64,000 nt of DNA from HyVt-477 sp965224605 (lineage in GTDB: Bacteria; Pseudomonadota; Gammaproteobacteria; Thiotrichales; Thiotrichaceae): contig CBDCZP010000009.1 of the NCBI GenBank assembly GCA_965224605.1, forward strand, positions 1 to 64,000, read 5' to 3'. The notes beneath the pieces are model-generated. The model was given only the letters and a program-made list of their open reading frames with translations. It had not been told where the DNA came from and searched no databases. Positions 10,328-18,841 of this stretch are shown one piece after another. Position 1 is the first letter of the stretch. Each line of letters begins with the position of its first letter. A program made the translations under genes and the position numbers.

Positions 10328-11698
10328 CTAAACTGAGGCTTCAACCATATCCATAGAACCTATCTCAGATTCAACCGCTACAACCTCACCACGCAAAGAA
10401 TTAGAATAAGCTTCAGTAATTGTCACATCAACAAACTTACCGATTAGCGACTCATCGCCGGGAAAGTTAACAATCCGATTATTCTCGGTTCGACCAGCGA
10501 CTTCATCCGCATGTTTTTTCGACACGCTATATACCAAAACACGTTGAACAGAGCCTTCCATATCTTGACTAATTTGACCTGCCATATTCGTTATCCGCGC
10601 TTGCAATCGTTGCAATCTCTTTTTGCTAACATCAAGAGGAACTTCATCCGACATATTAGAAGCAGGTGTACCCGGACGTGCGCTATAGATAAAGCTAAAA
10701 CTAAAATCAAAACCAATATCTTCAATCAGTTGCATGGTATCTGAAAAATCTTGATCTGTTTCTCCCGGAAAGCCCACAATAAAATCTGAAGACATACTGA
10801 TATCTGGACGTACCTTGCGCAATTTACGAATCTTGGATTTGTACTCCAATGCCATATGACCGCGTTTCATTGCGGCTAAGATACGATCTGAACCGCTTTG
10901 TACAGGCAAGTGTAAATGATTCACTAATTCTGGTACTTCAGCATAGGCCTGAATCAGGCTATCGGAGAATTCAACGGGATGTGAAGTGGTATAACGAATA
11001 CGTTCAATACCATCAATAGCGGCAATATAGTTAATGAGCAGCGCAAGATCAGCAATGGAGTCATCATGCATTTTTCCACGATATGCGTTCACATTCTGAC
11101 CCAATAAGTTTACTTCGCGAACATTTTGTGAGGCGAGTTCAGCGACTTCAGCAATCACATCATCAAACGGACGAGAAACCTCTTCTCCACGTGTATAAGG
11201 GACAACACAAAACGTACAGTATTTACTACAGCCTTCCATAATGGAAACAAAAGCAGAAGGTCCATCTGCTTCAGGTTTCGGTAAATGGTCAAACTTTTCA
11301 ATCTCAGGAAAAGAAATATCAATAACAGGTGCATTACTAAGACGTGCTTGACGGATCATTTCTGGTAGACGATGCAAAGTCTGAGGGCCAAATACCACAT
11401 CAACAATAGGTGCACGTTTTTGCAAATTCTCCCCTTCCTGACTGGCAACACAGCCCCCTACTCCTAACACTAAATCAGGGTTGTCTTTTTTTAGATGCTT
11501 CCAGCGACCAATCTGAGAAAAGACCTTCTCCTGAGCTTTTTCACGAATGGAACACGTATTCAACAAAATGACACTCGCCTCAGCAGGATCATCTGTCAAT
11601 TCCAAACCCTGAGAAGCTTTCAGCACATCCAGCATTTTAGCTGAATCATACTCATTCATTTGACAACCGTGTGTTTCTATAAAGATCTTGCCTGACAT
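10328..11698 (-). CDS. miaB: tRNA-2-methylthio-N6-isopentenyladenosine-37 synthase MiaB
   Basis: A 456-residue methylthiotransferase. The N-terminal UPF0004 domain has three conserved Cys for the auxiliary Fe-S cluster (Cys12 in HGCQMNEYDS, Cys49 in NTCSIREKA, Cys83 in GGCVASQEG). The radical-SAM core has CxxxCxxC at Cys157/161/164 (CSKYCTFC), and a TRAM RNA-binding domain follows at the C-terminus ('GKFVDVTITEAYSNSLRGE'). It adds the methylthio group to i6A37 of UNN-reading tRNAs. Length and motifs are normal for MiaB rather than RimO or MtaB. The usual ybeZ/phoH neighbour is not seen here; a repeat element begins about 100 bp upstream of the start. Confidence 0.96.
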   Translation of the reverse strand: MSGKIFIETHGCQMNEYDSAKMLDVLKASQGLELTDDPAEASVILLNTCSIREKAQEKVFSQIGRWKHLKKDNPDLVLGVGGCVASQEGENLQKRAPIVDVVFGPQTLHRLPEMIRQARLSNAPVIDISFPEIEKFDHLPKPEADGPSAFVSIMEGCSKYCTFCVVPYTRGEEVSRPFDDVIAEVAELASQNVREVNLLGQNVNAYRGKMHDDSIADLALLINYIAAIDGIERIRYTTSHPVEFSDSLIQAYAEVPELVNHLHLPVQSGSDRILAAMKRGHMALEYKSKIRKLRKVRPDISMSSDFIVGFPGETDQDFSDTMQLIEDIGFDFSFSFIYSARPGTPASNMSDEVPLDVSKKRLQRLQARITNMAGQISQDMEGSVQRVLVYSVSKKHADEVAGRTENNRIVNFPGDESLIGKFVDVTITEAYSNSLRGEVVAVESEIGSMDMVEASV

Positions 11699-11800
11699 AA
11701 CGTGTTCGCGGTTATGAGACCCTATAAGAATCTCGTTATTAAGAAAGCGCTAATACTATACCTTTGAGCGGGAATAGAGAAGTTGATTACGTTATTTCTG

Positions 11801-11994
11801 GATGTGATCCTTCAGAGGTTGTGCAAGTATTAAGAAAAATCTCATTTGTAGGGTGTGCCGAGGTACGAGGCGCACCATAAGTTGTTGATTCATGGTGCGC
11901 CTCCTTCGTCGGCACACCCTACATTAAGGAATACTTGCACAGTCTCTTCAAGCTCGCCCTGCGGTGCTTGAAATCACACCTGAGCGAAGCTAAA
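11801..11994 (+). repeat. Family-1 palindromic repeat, copy A
   Basis: Core: TGTAGGGTGTGCCGAGGTAC... paired with its inverted copy ...GTCGGCACACCCTAC (11848-11932). It is flanked by inverted TGTGCAAGTATT / AATACTTGCACAGTCTCTT arms, with an extra right arm ending GCGAAGCTAAA. No coding capacity. The same sequence recurs at 12777, 42104 and 50863. It lies between miaB (upstream side) and the DUF302 gene. Confidence 0.9.
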
Positions 11995-12010
11995 ACTACA
12001 CAAAGCTTGA

Positions 12011-12475
12011 TTATTTAATAGCAGCAGAAGTCAGCTTATCCAAAGCACCAGTAACCTTTGGAAGCACCTTGTTACCTTCCAGTTTATAGTGTTCGGTCAA
12101 ACCAGTAGGCTTATGATAAGCAATAAAAACCTTATCTCCATCCTTATAAACAGCAACCCGTAGCGGCAAATCCAAAGATGCTCCCATATCTTGCTTCATC
12201 ACCAATGTTCCACCTTTAGGATTACCAAAAATAAGAACCTGTGCCGCATTCATATCCAGACCAACGCTTTGAGCATTCTTCTTATGATCTACACGCACGA
12301 AAATACCCAGACCCTTCTTTTTAACAATAGCTTCAAATTTGTCCATGGTTCCATTGACACTATAAGGGCTCTCTTTTTTTACAATATCCGTCGTGGAATT
12401 AGCGACCTGATCGGCTGCTACAAAAACAGGGAAAGAAAAAAACCATAATGATATTAACAGATTGATTGGCTTCAT
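12011..12475 (-). CDS. DUF302 domain periplasmic protein
   Basis: A 154-residue protein with a Sec signal peptide (MKPINLLISLWFFSFPVFVAA) and a good AGGAG ribosome site 6 bp before the ATG. The mature part matches DUF302: 'FEAIVKKKGLGIFVRVDHKKNA', 'QVLIFGNPKGGTLVMK', 'LPLRVAVYKDGDKVFIAYHKP'. DUF302 proteins are small alpha/beta domains, some in the periplasm, without an established activity. The gene stands alone between repeat copies A and B. Confidence 0.85.
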   Translation of the reverse strand: MKPINLLISLWFFSFPVFVAADQVANSTTDIVKKESPYSVNGTMDKFEAIVKKKGLGIFVRVDHKKNAQSVGLDMNAAQVLIFGNPKGGTLVMKQDMGASLDLPLRVAVYKDGDKVFIAYHKPTGLTEHYKLEGNKVLPKVTGALDKLTSAAIK

Positions 12476-12718
12476 AAACTACTCCTAAGAAAATTAGAAT
12501 CAATAACATCCTGCAACCGCTATACGCTTATTGTCCTTTATTAGATGCCATTAGGGAAAGTATAGTCAACAAGCAAGATAACCCGTATTTTTATGCGAAA
12601 ACTACTCTATTCATAAACTCCAAAAAACCTCGGATGTGACCCTCATGAGTACGAAAAGTGATGAATTGATAATGATCGGGCAAATGGATATGAGGTAAAT
12701 GAGAATGCTTCATAAATA

Positions 12719-12777
12719 ACCTTACGGAGGTGACCCTTCAGAGTCGCAATAACGTAGGTAATGAATTCACCCTAAGG
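12719..12777 (+). repeat. Family-4 repeat, first copy
   Basis: About 59 bp, ACCTTACGGAGGTGACCC... to ...TTCACCCTAAGG, largely matched by 13022-13081. It runs straight into family-1 copy B. The 634-bp gene-free stretch 12476-13109 holds only these repeats and AT-rich sequence. Confidence 0.7.
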
Positions 12778-12932
12778 CGAGCCTTCAGAGACTGTGCAAG
12801 TATTCTTTTGTAGGGTGTGCCGACGAAGGAGGCGCACCATGAATCAATAACTTACGGTGCGCCTCGTACCTCGGCACACCCTACAAATGAGATTTTTCTT
12901 AATACTTGCACAGTCTCTGAAGGCTCACTTCC
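12777..12932 (+). repeat. Family-1 palindromic repeat, copy B
   Basis: Same element as copy A in the opposite orientation: GCGAGCCTTCAGAGACTGTG at the left end, core with the GTAGGGTGTGCCGAC and GTCGGCACACCCTAC-type arms, and CAGTCTCTGAAGGCTCACTTCC at the right end. Here both ends are visible and form the terminal inverted repeat GTGAGCCTTCAGAGACTG. Confidence 0.9.
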
Positions 12933-13021
12933 ATAACAAGAGTGTATCGCCTCATGGAGACGTGGAAAAAGATCTCCAACAGACGGGTTATAAGCTGTGA
13001 TAGAAACAGATGGAAACCAAA

Positions 13022-13081
13022 ACCTCACGGAGGGCGACCCTTCAGGGTCGTAGTAACGCAGGTAGTAAATCCGCCCTAAGG
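13022..13081 (+). repeat. Family-4 repeat, second copy
   Basis: ACCTCACGGAGGGCGACCC... to ...CCGCCCTAAGG, a diverged direct copy of 12719-12777, ending about 30 bp downstream of the SlyB-like lipoprotein gene stop. Confidence 0.7.
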
Positions 13082-13109
13082 ATCACTTCCAAGTTTATGT
13101 TTCAAATAT

Positions 13110-13598
13110 TTAAAGGTGTGTCACTTGTGCTTGACCTGCTTTCATAATCAATTTTACTTTATCGCCTGATTTGAACGATACTTTAGCGAGTTGTGTCACG
13201 GTCACATACTGACCTGTATCTAATCGCACGACTATCTCCAAACCCGGTTTTCTTTGTAGGTTTTCATCCGCACTTGATCCCGCTGCTCCACCCAACACGC
13301 TGCCGAGAATTGAGCCAGCTACGCTTCCATAACCTGAGCCGACAGCTCCACCAGCTATCGCGCCGACGGTGCGTCCTACTGTCCGTCCTGCCCCTGATCT
13401 TTTACCCAGCACAGTCACATTTTTTACACTGGTAACCAATCCGGTTTGAACTTCCACCACTTGTTCTCTTTTAATAGTGCCTACTTTATTCTCTGTTACG
13501 GGTGCTGAGCTAGATGAACAACTTGCCAGAGCTGTTAAGACTGCCAAAGCTGTTAAGAATTTACTGCAACCTACTATGATGAATGTGAATTTACGCAT
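13110..13598 (-). CDS. Glycine-zipper outer-membrane lipoprotein (SlyB/17-kDa antigen type)
   Basis: A 162-residue lipoprotein with lipobox LASC (Cys27). The middle is a glycine-zipper '2TM' block: 'GRTVGRTVGAIAGGAVGSGY' then 'VAGSILGSVLGGAAG'. The C-terminal strand-rich part 'LEIVVRLDTGQYVTVTQLAK' is as in the SlyB/PcpP family. Such proteins sit in the outer membrane and affect envelope stability. The start ATG lies 8 bp inside the end of the DUF1841 gene, so the two form a tight operon. Family assignment is good; physiological role is inferred. Confidence 0.85.
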   Translation of the reverse strand: MRKFTFIIVGCSKFLTALAVLTALASCSSSSAPVTENKVGTIKREQVVEVQTGLVTSVKNVTVLGKRSGAGRTVGRTVGAIAGGAVGSGYGSVAGSILGSVLGGAAGSSADENLQRKPGLEIVVRLDTGQYVTVTQLAKVSFKSGDKVKLIMKAGQAQVTHL

Positions 13599-14034
13599 TG
13601 TTATGTTTCCCTAATTTTTCTTTAATACATTGAAGATAGTGATCGTCATCAGGCGCTGTATTAGTGCGTTGTGCCTGCCAAATAACTTCTGCCAGACAGT
13701 CCATTACTTGGTGTTCTGCTTCATGGTCTCCTACTTTGAGAGCAATCTGTTGAATTAGTTCACTAATCCCAACTGGATTATTCATGCCTACTTGCTCACG
13801 AATTCCCAAATGCATACTCATATGCAAAAAAGGATTGGTTTCGTTCATTTCAGGTAGGTATTCGCGTGATTTCGCGGTGTCTGCATTTGCGAGTAAGGCA
13901 TGATATTCAGGGTGTTCTTTAATAACCGCTACAATCTGGATTTCCAATGGCTCCAGCCCCATTCCAGTTTGATCTTTTTTCCAGCAATCACAGTAATACT
14001 GTCTCATGCCGTCTCTATCATTTCCAAAAAGCAC
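13591..14034 (-). CDS. DUF1841 family protein
   Basis: A 147-residue cytoplasmic protein starting with GTG at 14034, preceded by AAGGAAA. The conserved core is 'NPFLHMSMHLGIREQVGMNNPVGI', the DUF1841 hallmark, and is followed by a helical segment with 'HEAEHQVMDCLAEVIWQAQR'. The His residues could bind a metal, but function is unestablished for the family. First gene of an operon with the SlyB-like lipoprotein. Confidence 0.85.
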   Translation of the reverse strand: MLFGNDRDGMRQYYCDCWKKDQTGMGLEPLEIQIVAVIKEHPEYHALLANADTAKSREYLPEMNETNPFLHMSMHLGIREQVGMNNPVGISELIQQIALKVGDHEAEHQVMDCLAEVIWQAQRTNTAPDDDHYLQCIKEKLGKHNNA

Positions 14035-14342
14035 TGGCTTTCCTTATTCTCGTTAGCAACATTTTAGTTAAGGAAACTCTGATCAAGTCATCAGCCGTTT
14101 TCCTGAAGTCAGCATATTATCATGTATCAGAAGCGTGGATTCGTAACATTAAAGAAAAGCTAGCTCTTACACCCACATTAGAACCATAAATATAAGAGTA
14201 AACCCACAAACCTCAGCATGGCTATTTCTAGGTTTTTGAAAATAAATCAACAAATAGGTTGCATTAGTATATAAGAATGTATTAATATGCTTATCAGTTA
14301 ACCAACACACACTTATTTATCACATTCTTTGGAGATCACAAC

Positions 14343-14750
14343 ATGAAACTTTTAACTACAATCGCACTTGCAACTACACTCGCACTATCTACTACAGCTT
14401 CTGCTGACTGGTTTGATGGAATGAATAACGGCGCTGGAAACGGTACTGCTCAAGGTCAAGCTGATGGCTGGGCAAAGAGTGCTGGAAAAACTGATGGTAC
14501 AGGTGCTGCAAAAGCAAATGGATGGGGAACAGGTAAAGGCGACGCTGACGGTGAAGTAGATTTCGCTATCACTTTCAAAGGCAAAGGTCGCACTGACATG
14601 GATACTAAAGTAGCTGCTGATGGTGAAGGCAACGGTACAGCAAATACTCTTGCTGACTTGACAGGTGCAGGAAATGGTACGGCGAACACTACTGCAAATG
14701 CAACAGGATCTAACAAAACTACTGCTGCTGGTGAGTTTCCTAAGTACTAA
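14343..14750 (+). CDS. Secreted Gly/Ala/Asn/Thr-rich low-complexity protein, possibly sulfur-globule type
   Basis: A 135-residue protein with a clean signal peptide (cut after STTASA). The mature part begins 'DWFDGMNNGAGNGTAQGQAD' and is almost all Gly, Ala, Asn, Thr, Asp and Lys in irregular GxGxA repeats, with one strand-like segment 'FAITFKGKGRTDMDTKV'. GGAG lies 8 bp before the ATG, and a strong terminator follows, so it is a self-contained, probably well-expressed unit. DWF/DWW starts and Gly/Asn-rich repeats occur in sulfur-globule envelope proteins of sulfur oxidisers; this link is inference from composition. No Cys. An alternative is a generic secreted matrix protein. Confidence 0.75.
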   Translation: MKLLTTIALATTLALSTTASADWFDGMNNGAGNGTAQGQADGWAKSAGKTDGTGAAKANGWGTGKGDADGEVDFAITFKGKGRTDMDTKVAADGEGNGTANTLADLTGAGNGTANTTANATGSNKTTAAGEFPKY

Positions 14751-14778
14751 TTTAAGTATTTAGCAACGCGCATCAAAT

Positions 14779-14800
14779 AGGCCTGCTTTAATGCAGGCCT
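14779..14800 (+). terminator. Intrinsic terminator after the Gly-rich protein
   Basis: Perfect 8-bp stem AGGCCTGC / GCAGGCCT with loop TTTAAT, followed by TATTGTTTGT. It ends transcription of 14343-14750. Confidence 0.85.
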
Positions 14801-14845
14801 TATTGTTTGTGAACATTTTTCAGCGCAGTTTTTAGCAACACCACC

Positions 14846-15283
14846 TCAGGAAAAACTAGATAATCTCAACGTCATCACACCCCATAAATGAATCACACCA
14901 TAGATCAAGACAATCAAAGAACTCCACAAAACAAAACTATCAACCTCAGCCGACTTCAAAAATAACAGCGGCAACACAGCCAAGCCTCGCAACAAATATA
15001 CTAGAGTAATACTCCATAACACAATCTCCATAAAGGGAAGCGTGTAGGATGAAGATCGAAATAAACCCGCCGCAAAAAAAGCGTATACCGCCCAAATCGC
15101 AAGCACTAGTGCTATACAACCCGTAATGAAAACAGGTATCCAGGAGCCTTTTTCAGCCATTATCGCCATCCGTTCCCCTGCTCCAAAAAAGCGATACCAA
15201 CTTGCTCCTCCGAAAATAATGGCCACATGTAGCACAGCGGCTATCAAACTAAGACAACCTCCTATTATTAATGGAATATTCAT
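14846..15283 (-). CDS. Small four-helix membrane protein
   Basis: 145 residues when started at the ATG at 15283, which has GAGG 8 bp upstream; an in-frame TTG at 15301 overlaps that ribosome site and is less likely. Four hydrophobic segments are visible: 'IGGCLSLIAAVLHVAIIFGG', 'WIPVFITGCIALVLAIWAVY', 'IVLWSITLVYLLRGLAVLPL' and 'FVLWSSLIVLIYGVIHLWG'. It sits divergent to the TetR gene at 15429, so the regulator may share the 146-bp intergenic region. I recognise no named family and no catalytic motif. Confidence 0.7.
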   Translation of the reverse strand: MNIPLIIGGCLSLIAAVLHVAIIFGGASWYRFFGAGERMAIMAEKGSWIPVFITGCIALVLAIWAVYAFFAAGLFRSSSYTLPFMEIVLWSITLVYLLRGLAVLPLLFLKSAEVDSFVLWSSLIVLIYGVIHLWGVMTLRLSSFS

Positions 15284-15428
15284 AATATTTACCTCTATCA
15301 ACTCATCCAGTCTAAATGTGATTACTAAATACTATAGTATAATTAATATTGATTAAAGTGTTTAATTATGATTTTATTGAATAGTATTTATACTTTAGAT
15401 TGTTACGAATAATGCAAAGGTGCAAATC

Positions 15429-16256
15429 ATGAAAGTCAGTGAAAAAGAAAAAAACAAAACAAGAATCAGAATTCTTGAGGCTGCCGTCGACGTTATTTGC
15501 GAGAAAGGCTTTAAGTCTGCTTCTATGCGAGAAATAGCCAAACGCGCCAAAGTCGGTGATGCAACTATCTATAACTATTTCCCTTCTAAAGAAAAGCTTC
15601 TGTATGGTTATTGTGAATATGTCCAACAACAAGTTATGGATTCATTAAAAGCCATTGATGATTTTCATGAATATTCATTACGAGAACAATTACAACAACT
15701 CATCGATCTAGAATTACAAACCTGGTTACCTGCACGAGAATTTTTACAGGAAGTCTTTAAACTTACTTTTTATTCCCCTACTGCCGCACATGTACATCTC
15801 CACGGTACTTATCAACTCAACACGGCAATGGTTGTCGACATGCTCGATGCAGCCATTGAAGCAGGTGAAGTACCCGATCAACCCTACCAAGAACTGTTAC
15901 CACGGCTATTTTGGGATTACCAAACAGGTATTCTTGCATACTGGCTAAAAGACGATTCCGAAGGTTTTACTCATACCACCCAACTGCTTGATCAAAGCAT
16001 GGATATTATTGCCAGCCTGTTGCAAAAAGGCATTATCGGTAAATCACTAGACTTGCTTTCATTTCTCTTCCGTACTCACGTAATGAGCCACATGGAAACA
16101 TGGAAATCGATGAATGAAGATCTGGTCATCAGCAAGCGACATTTTATGCACGGAGCACCCACTTCAGAAAAGAAGAGTAGTCGCAAAAACAAAAGAAAAG
16201 ATGATAAAGGGGCTGGGGCTAACAATGGAGCCAACAAAGGCGCGAACAATGAATAA
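15429..16256 (+). CDS. TetR/AcrR family transcriptional regulator
   Basis: 275 residues from the ATG at 15429 (AAAGG 8 bp upstream), chosen over the earlier in-frame GTG. The N-terminal helix-turn-helix is typical: 'RIRILEAAVDVICEKGFKSA' then 'MREIAKRAKVGDATIYNYFP' and 'SKEKLLYGYCEY'. The ligand domain is long for the family, and the tail is basic and repetitive (KKSSRKNKRKDD, then GANNGANKGANN). It overlaps the downstream ABC1 kinase gene by 8 bp, so both are one operon. It probably represses its own operon and perhaps the divergent membrane protein; the ligand is unknown. Confidence 0.9.
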   Translation: MKVSEKEKNKTRIRILEAAVDVICEKGFKSASMREIAKRAKVGDATIYNYFPSKEKLLYGYCEYVQQQVMDSLKAIDDFHEYSLREQLQQLIDLELQTWLPAREFLQEVFKLTFYSPTAAHVHLHGTYQLNTAMVVDMLDAAIEAGEVPDQPYQELLPRLFWDYQTGILAYWLKDDSEGFTHTTQLLDQSMDIIASLLQKGIIGKSLDLLSFLFRTHVMSHMETWKSMNEDLVISKRHFMHGAPTSEKKSSRKNKRKDDKGAGANNGANKGANNE

Positions 16257-17544
16257 ACACATCGAACAAATACCGCAAAGCAAACTAGCTCGTTCGGGAA
16301 TTGCCGGTGCAACCGCTGTGAAAATAGGTATGACACACCTCGGACATAAAATGAAACGACCTTTTATGTCCGAGGACAAGCACAAAGCCGAGAAAGAATT
16401 ATTAGATGATAAAAATGCAGAACGATTGTTTAAAGCCTTAACCCAATTACGCGGCACAGCTCTAAAAGTAGGCCAGTTTTTAGGAATGGAAATGGATATC
16501 ATGCCTGAACGCTTCCGCAAAGAGCTGGAGAAATCCTTCCATCAAGTGCCCCCATTAAATCGTGTATTGGTTCGCAAAGTATTAATAGACGAATTTGGCC
16601 AACCTCCTGAAAGCTTGTTTGCCTCGTTTGATAACCAAGCCTTTGCCGCCGCGAGTCTGGGACAAGTACATCGAGCCACTTTGCCAGATGGAACAAAAGT
16701 GGCCGTTAAAATTCAGTACCCCGGTATTCACACCACCATTGATAATGATTTAAAACTGATAAAAACGCTGGCGCGCGGTATGCCGGATTCAACCGTCATT
16801 ATTGAATCACTTGATGAAATTAAAACCCGCCTGCTCGAAGAAGTGGATTATAAACTTGAGGCCGAGAATACCGAATGGTTTCGTCAGCAACTCAAACTGG
16901 ATTTTGTTTATGTTCCTCGCGTGTATTCGGAGTACAGCAGCCAACGTGTCTTGACTACTGAATACATCGAAGGCAAGCACCTGAATAACTGGCTTGCCGA
17001 TAAACCCTCACAGCTAACGCGAAACCGTGCTGCACAAAACCTGGAAGATTTGTTGATTCATTCATCACTCACCTTGTATCGTTTACACGCCGATCCTAAC
17101 CCCGGAAATTATCTATTCCATGAAGACGGCTCAGTGACTCTGATTGATTTTGGCTGTGTAAAACGATTATCAAAGAACTTTGTTGATATCATTCCGCGCC
17201 TAAATCAGGCCTATTATGATGACGACCCAAATGCTCTATTTGCAGAATACAAAAAACTAGGCATGTTCCACGAAAAAGAAGGCAGTCAATTATATGAAGA
17301 AGTACTACGACCTTTTGGTCAATGGCTAACATTGTCCCTGCAAGAAACAACCTTCGATTTTGGCAAACATTCCGACTATACATCGAGTGGCAGGAAAGTT
17401 TTGCACGATATATCCAGCCTTTCTGGACTCAATCATATCGCCGATGAGTTTATTTTCTTTGATCGTACGATTTATGGACTATGCAAGATATTTGAGCGCA
17501 TGGAAGCACAGGTGGAAATGAAGAAATATTGGATTAAGGATTAG
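16249..17544 (+). CDS. ABC1/UbiB (ADCK)-family atypical kinase
   Basis: 431 residues from the ATG at 16249, which has AAAGG 8 bp upstream; an in-frame ATG at 16225 is possible. UbiB-family hallmarks are present: KxGQ motif (KVGQ, residues 73-76), Ala-rich loop 'AAASLGQVHRA' (about 134-143) replacing the usual glycine loop, VAVK with Lys154, catalytic/metal site 'HADPNPGNYLF', and 'LIDFGCVKRL' (DFG-like). Proteins of this group act as ATPases or kinases in isoprenoid-quinone or lipid homeostasis. There is no C-terminal TM pair as in UbiB itself and no ubi genes nearby, so it is better called a UbiB-like paralogue. Co-transcribed with the TetR gene. Confidence 0.88.
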   Translation: MNKHIEQIPQSKLARSGIAGATAVKIGMTHLGHKMKRPFMSEDKHKAEKELLDDKNAERLFKALTQLRGTALKVGQFLGMEMDIMPERFRKELEKSFHQVPPLNRVLVRKVLIDEFGQPPESLFASFDNQAFAAASLGQVHRATLPDGTKVAVKIQYPGIHTTIDNDLKLIKTLARGMPDSTVIIESLDEIKTRLLEEVDYKLEAENTEWFRQQLKLDFVYVPRVYSEYSSQRVLTTEYIEGKHLNNWLADKPSQLTRNRAAQNLEDLLIHSSLTLYRLHADPNPGNYLFHEDGSVTLIDFGCVKRLSKNFVDIIPRLNQAYYDDDPNALFAEYKKLGMFHEKEGSQLYEEVLRPFGQWLTLSLQETTFDFGKHSDYTSSGRKVLHDISSLSGLNHIADEFIFFDRTIYGLCKIFERMEAQVEMKKYWIKD

Positions 17545-17612
17545 CTTGCTATCAACACAAGATAGGTAAAGCTCTCTCAAAGAGTTGATAGCGTAATGAT
17601 CAAGGATTGAAA

Positions 17613-18278
17613 ATGAACCATCAACTACCTCCCGGACAACATGAAATCGAAACCTTTCCTCGCTTTGGGTTACACCCATATGCAACACGTTTGAAAAAAT
17701 CCTATGATCCGGTGACACTCAATATTATCGGCGATGTGAAAAACCCCCTTACTCTCACCGCAGAATCACTAAAAACCCTTCCCAGAATCCAGCAGAAAAG
17801 TGATTTCCACTGCGTGACCACATGGACTAAACGTGATCTTCGATGGAGCGGTTATCGCTTTGCCGATCTTTATCAAACCCTCATAAAATCACAAGTTCAA
17901 CCCTCCGAGAATATTCGGTGGGTGATTTTCCGGTCACTAGATGGGTTTCGCGCCATTCTTCTACTAGAAGACTTATTAGCCAAAGACGTACTCTTGGCAG
18001 ATACTCTGGACAATCAGCCATTAACACCGAAACATGGCGCACCCTTAAGACTAATCGCACCCGCCCACTACGGCTACAAAAGTGCAAAGCACCTTAAATC
18101 AATAGAATTTTGGGAAGATAAAAGCCACTTTAAACCCTCCTCATTTCACTTTATGCATCACTATCGAGCAAGAGTTCAGGAGGAAGAGCGTGGGCAATGG
18201 ATACCGGCAAGGATATTACGTTGGTTATATTATCCTTTGATTAAATCAACTATTTCTCTTTTCCAGAGAAATTCTTAG
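17613..18278 (+). CDS. Molybdopterin-dependent oxidoreductase (sulfite-oxidase fold)
   Basis: 221 residues from the ATG at 17613 (AAGG 7 bp upstream; an in-frame TTG lies 6 bp earlier). It matches the oxidoreductase molybdopterin-binding domain: 'DFHCVTTWTKRDLRWSGYRF' with Cys67 as the probable Mo thiolate ligand, 'GFRAILLLEDLL', 'HGAPLRLIAPAHYGYKSAKH' and 'IEFW'. Unlike MsrP/YedY there is no Tat signal peptide, so it should be cytoplasmic. It lies 68 bp after the ABC1 kinase gene and may belong to the same transcript. Substrate unknown. Confidence 0.85.
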   Translation: MNHQLPPGQHEIETFPRFGLHPYATRLKKSYDPVTLNIIGDVKNPLTLTAESLKTLPRIQQKSDFHCVTTWTKRDLRWSGYRFADLYQTLIKSQVQPSENIRWVIFRSLDGFRAILLLEDLLAKDVLLADTLDNQPLTPKHGAPLRLIAPAHYGYKSAKHLKSIEFWEDKSHFKPSSFHFMHHYRARVQEEERGQWIPARILRWLYYPLIKSTISLFQRNS

Positions 18279-18343
18279 CTTTACTCGACTATGCCATAGT
18301 GAAGTCACCATCAGCACACACAATTAGCAGTCCCGCTCTATTG

Positions 18344-18841
18344 CTAGGTAGTAGGCAAAACCCAATCAGCACGAGGGAAATGACAAGTATACCCATGGGG
18401 AATACGTTCAAGATAATCCTGATGTTCTGGCTCAGCTTCCCAAAACACACTGGCTGGAGTCACTTTGGTCACCACCTGCCCTGGCCATAATCCAGACGCG
18501 TTGACATCTTCTATCGTTTTCAACGCCATTTCTTTCTGCTCATTACTTAGATAATAAATTTCCGAACGATAGGATTCACCTTGATCATTTCCTTGACGAT
18601 CACGCGTTGATGGATCATGTATCTGGAAGAAAAGCGCTAATATATCCCGATAGATTATCTTCTCATTATCAAATAATATTTCGATTGCCTCAGCGTGAGA
18701 ACCATGATGATGGTAGGTAGCATTAGCAACATCACCACCGGTATAACCCACTCGTGTTTTCTCAACACCGGGTAATTTACGAATCAAATCCTGCATACCC
18801 CAGAAGCATCCCCCGGCGAGAATGGCGCTTTCCATACTCAT
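18344..18841 (-). CDS. msrA: Peptide methionine-(S)-sulfoxide reductase MsrA
   Basis: A 165-residue protein with the MsrA active site GCFWG (catalytic Cys12) and conserved 'VGYTGGDVANATYHHHGSHAEAIEI' region. It reduces the S-epimer of methionine sulfoxide using thioredoxin. No signal peptide, so cytoplasmic. Its ATG overlaps the stop of msrB by 4 bp (ATGA), making a translationally coupled msrB-msrA operon. Length is standard for the short MsrA class; the usual C-terminal resolving Cys is not evident, so it may rely on direct recycling. Confidence 0.95.
   Translation of the reverse strand: MSMESAILAGGCFWGMQDLIRKLPGVEKTRVGYTGGDVANATYHHHGSHAEAIEILFDNEKIIYRDILALFFQIHDPSTRDRQGNDQGESYRSEIYYLSNEQKEMALKTIEDVNASGLWPGQVVTKVTPASVFWEAEPEHQDYLERIPHGYTCHFPRADWVLPTT

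Noticed and set aside
11801..12932. CRISPR-like array
   Set aside because: The repeats are long palindromes, not regularly spaced, and no spacer series or cas gene is present.
14456..14716. 86-residue minus-strand frame
   Set aside because: Antisense of the Gly/Ala-rich secreted protein; low-complexity artefact.
16114..16248. N-terminal extension of the ABC1 kinase
   Set aside because: Overlaps the TetR gene in another frame; the ATG at 16249 has a good ribosome site and normal protein start.
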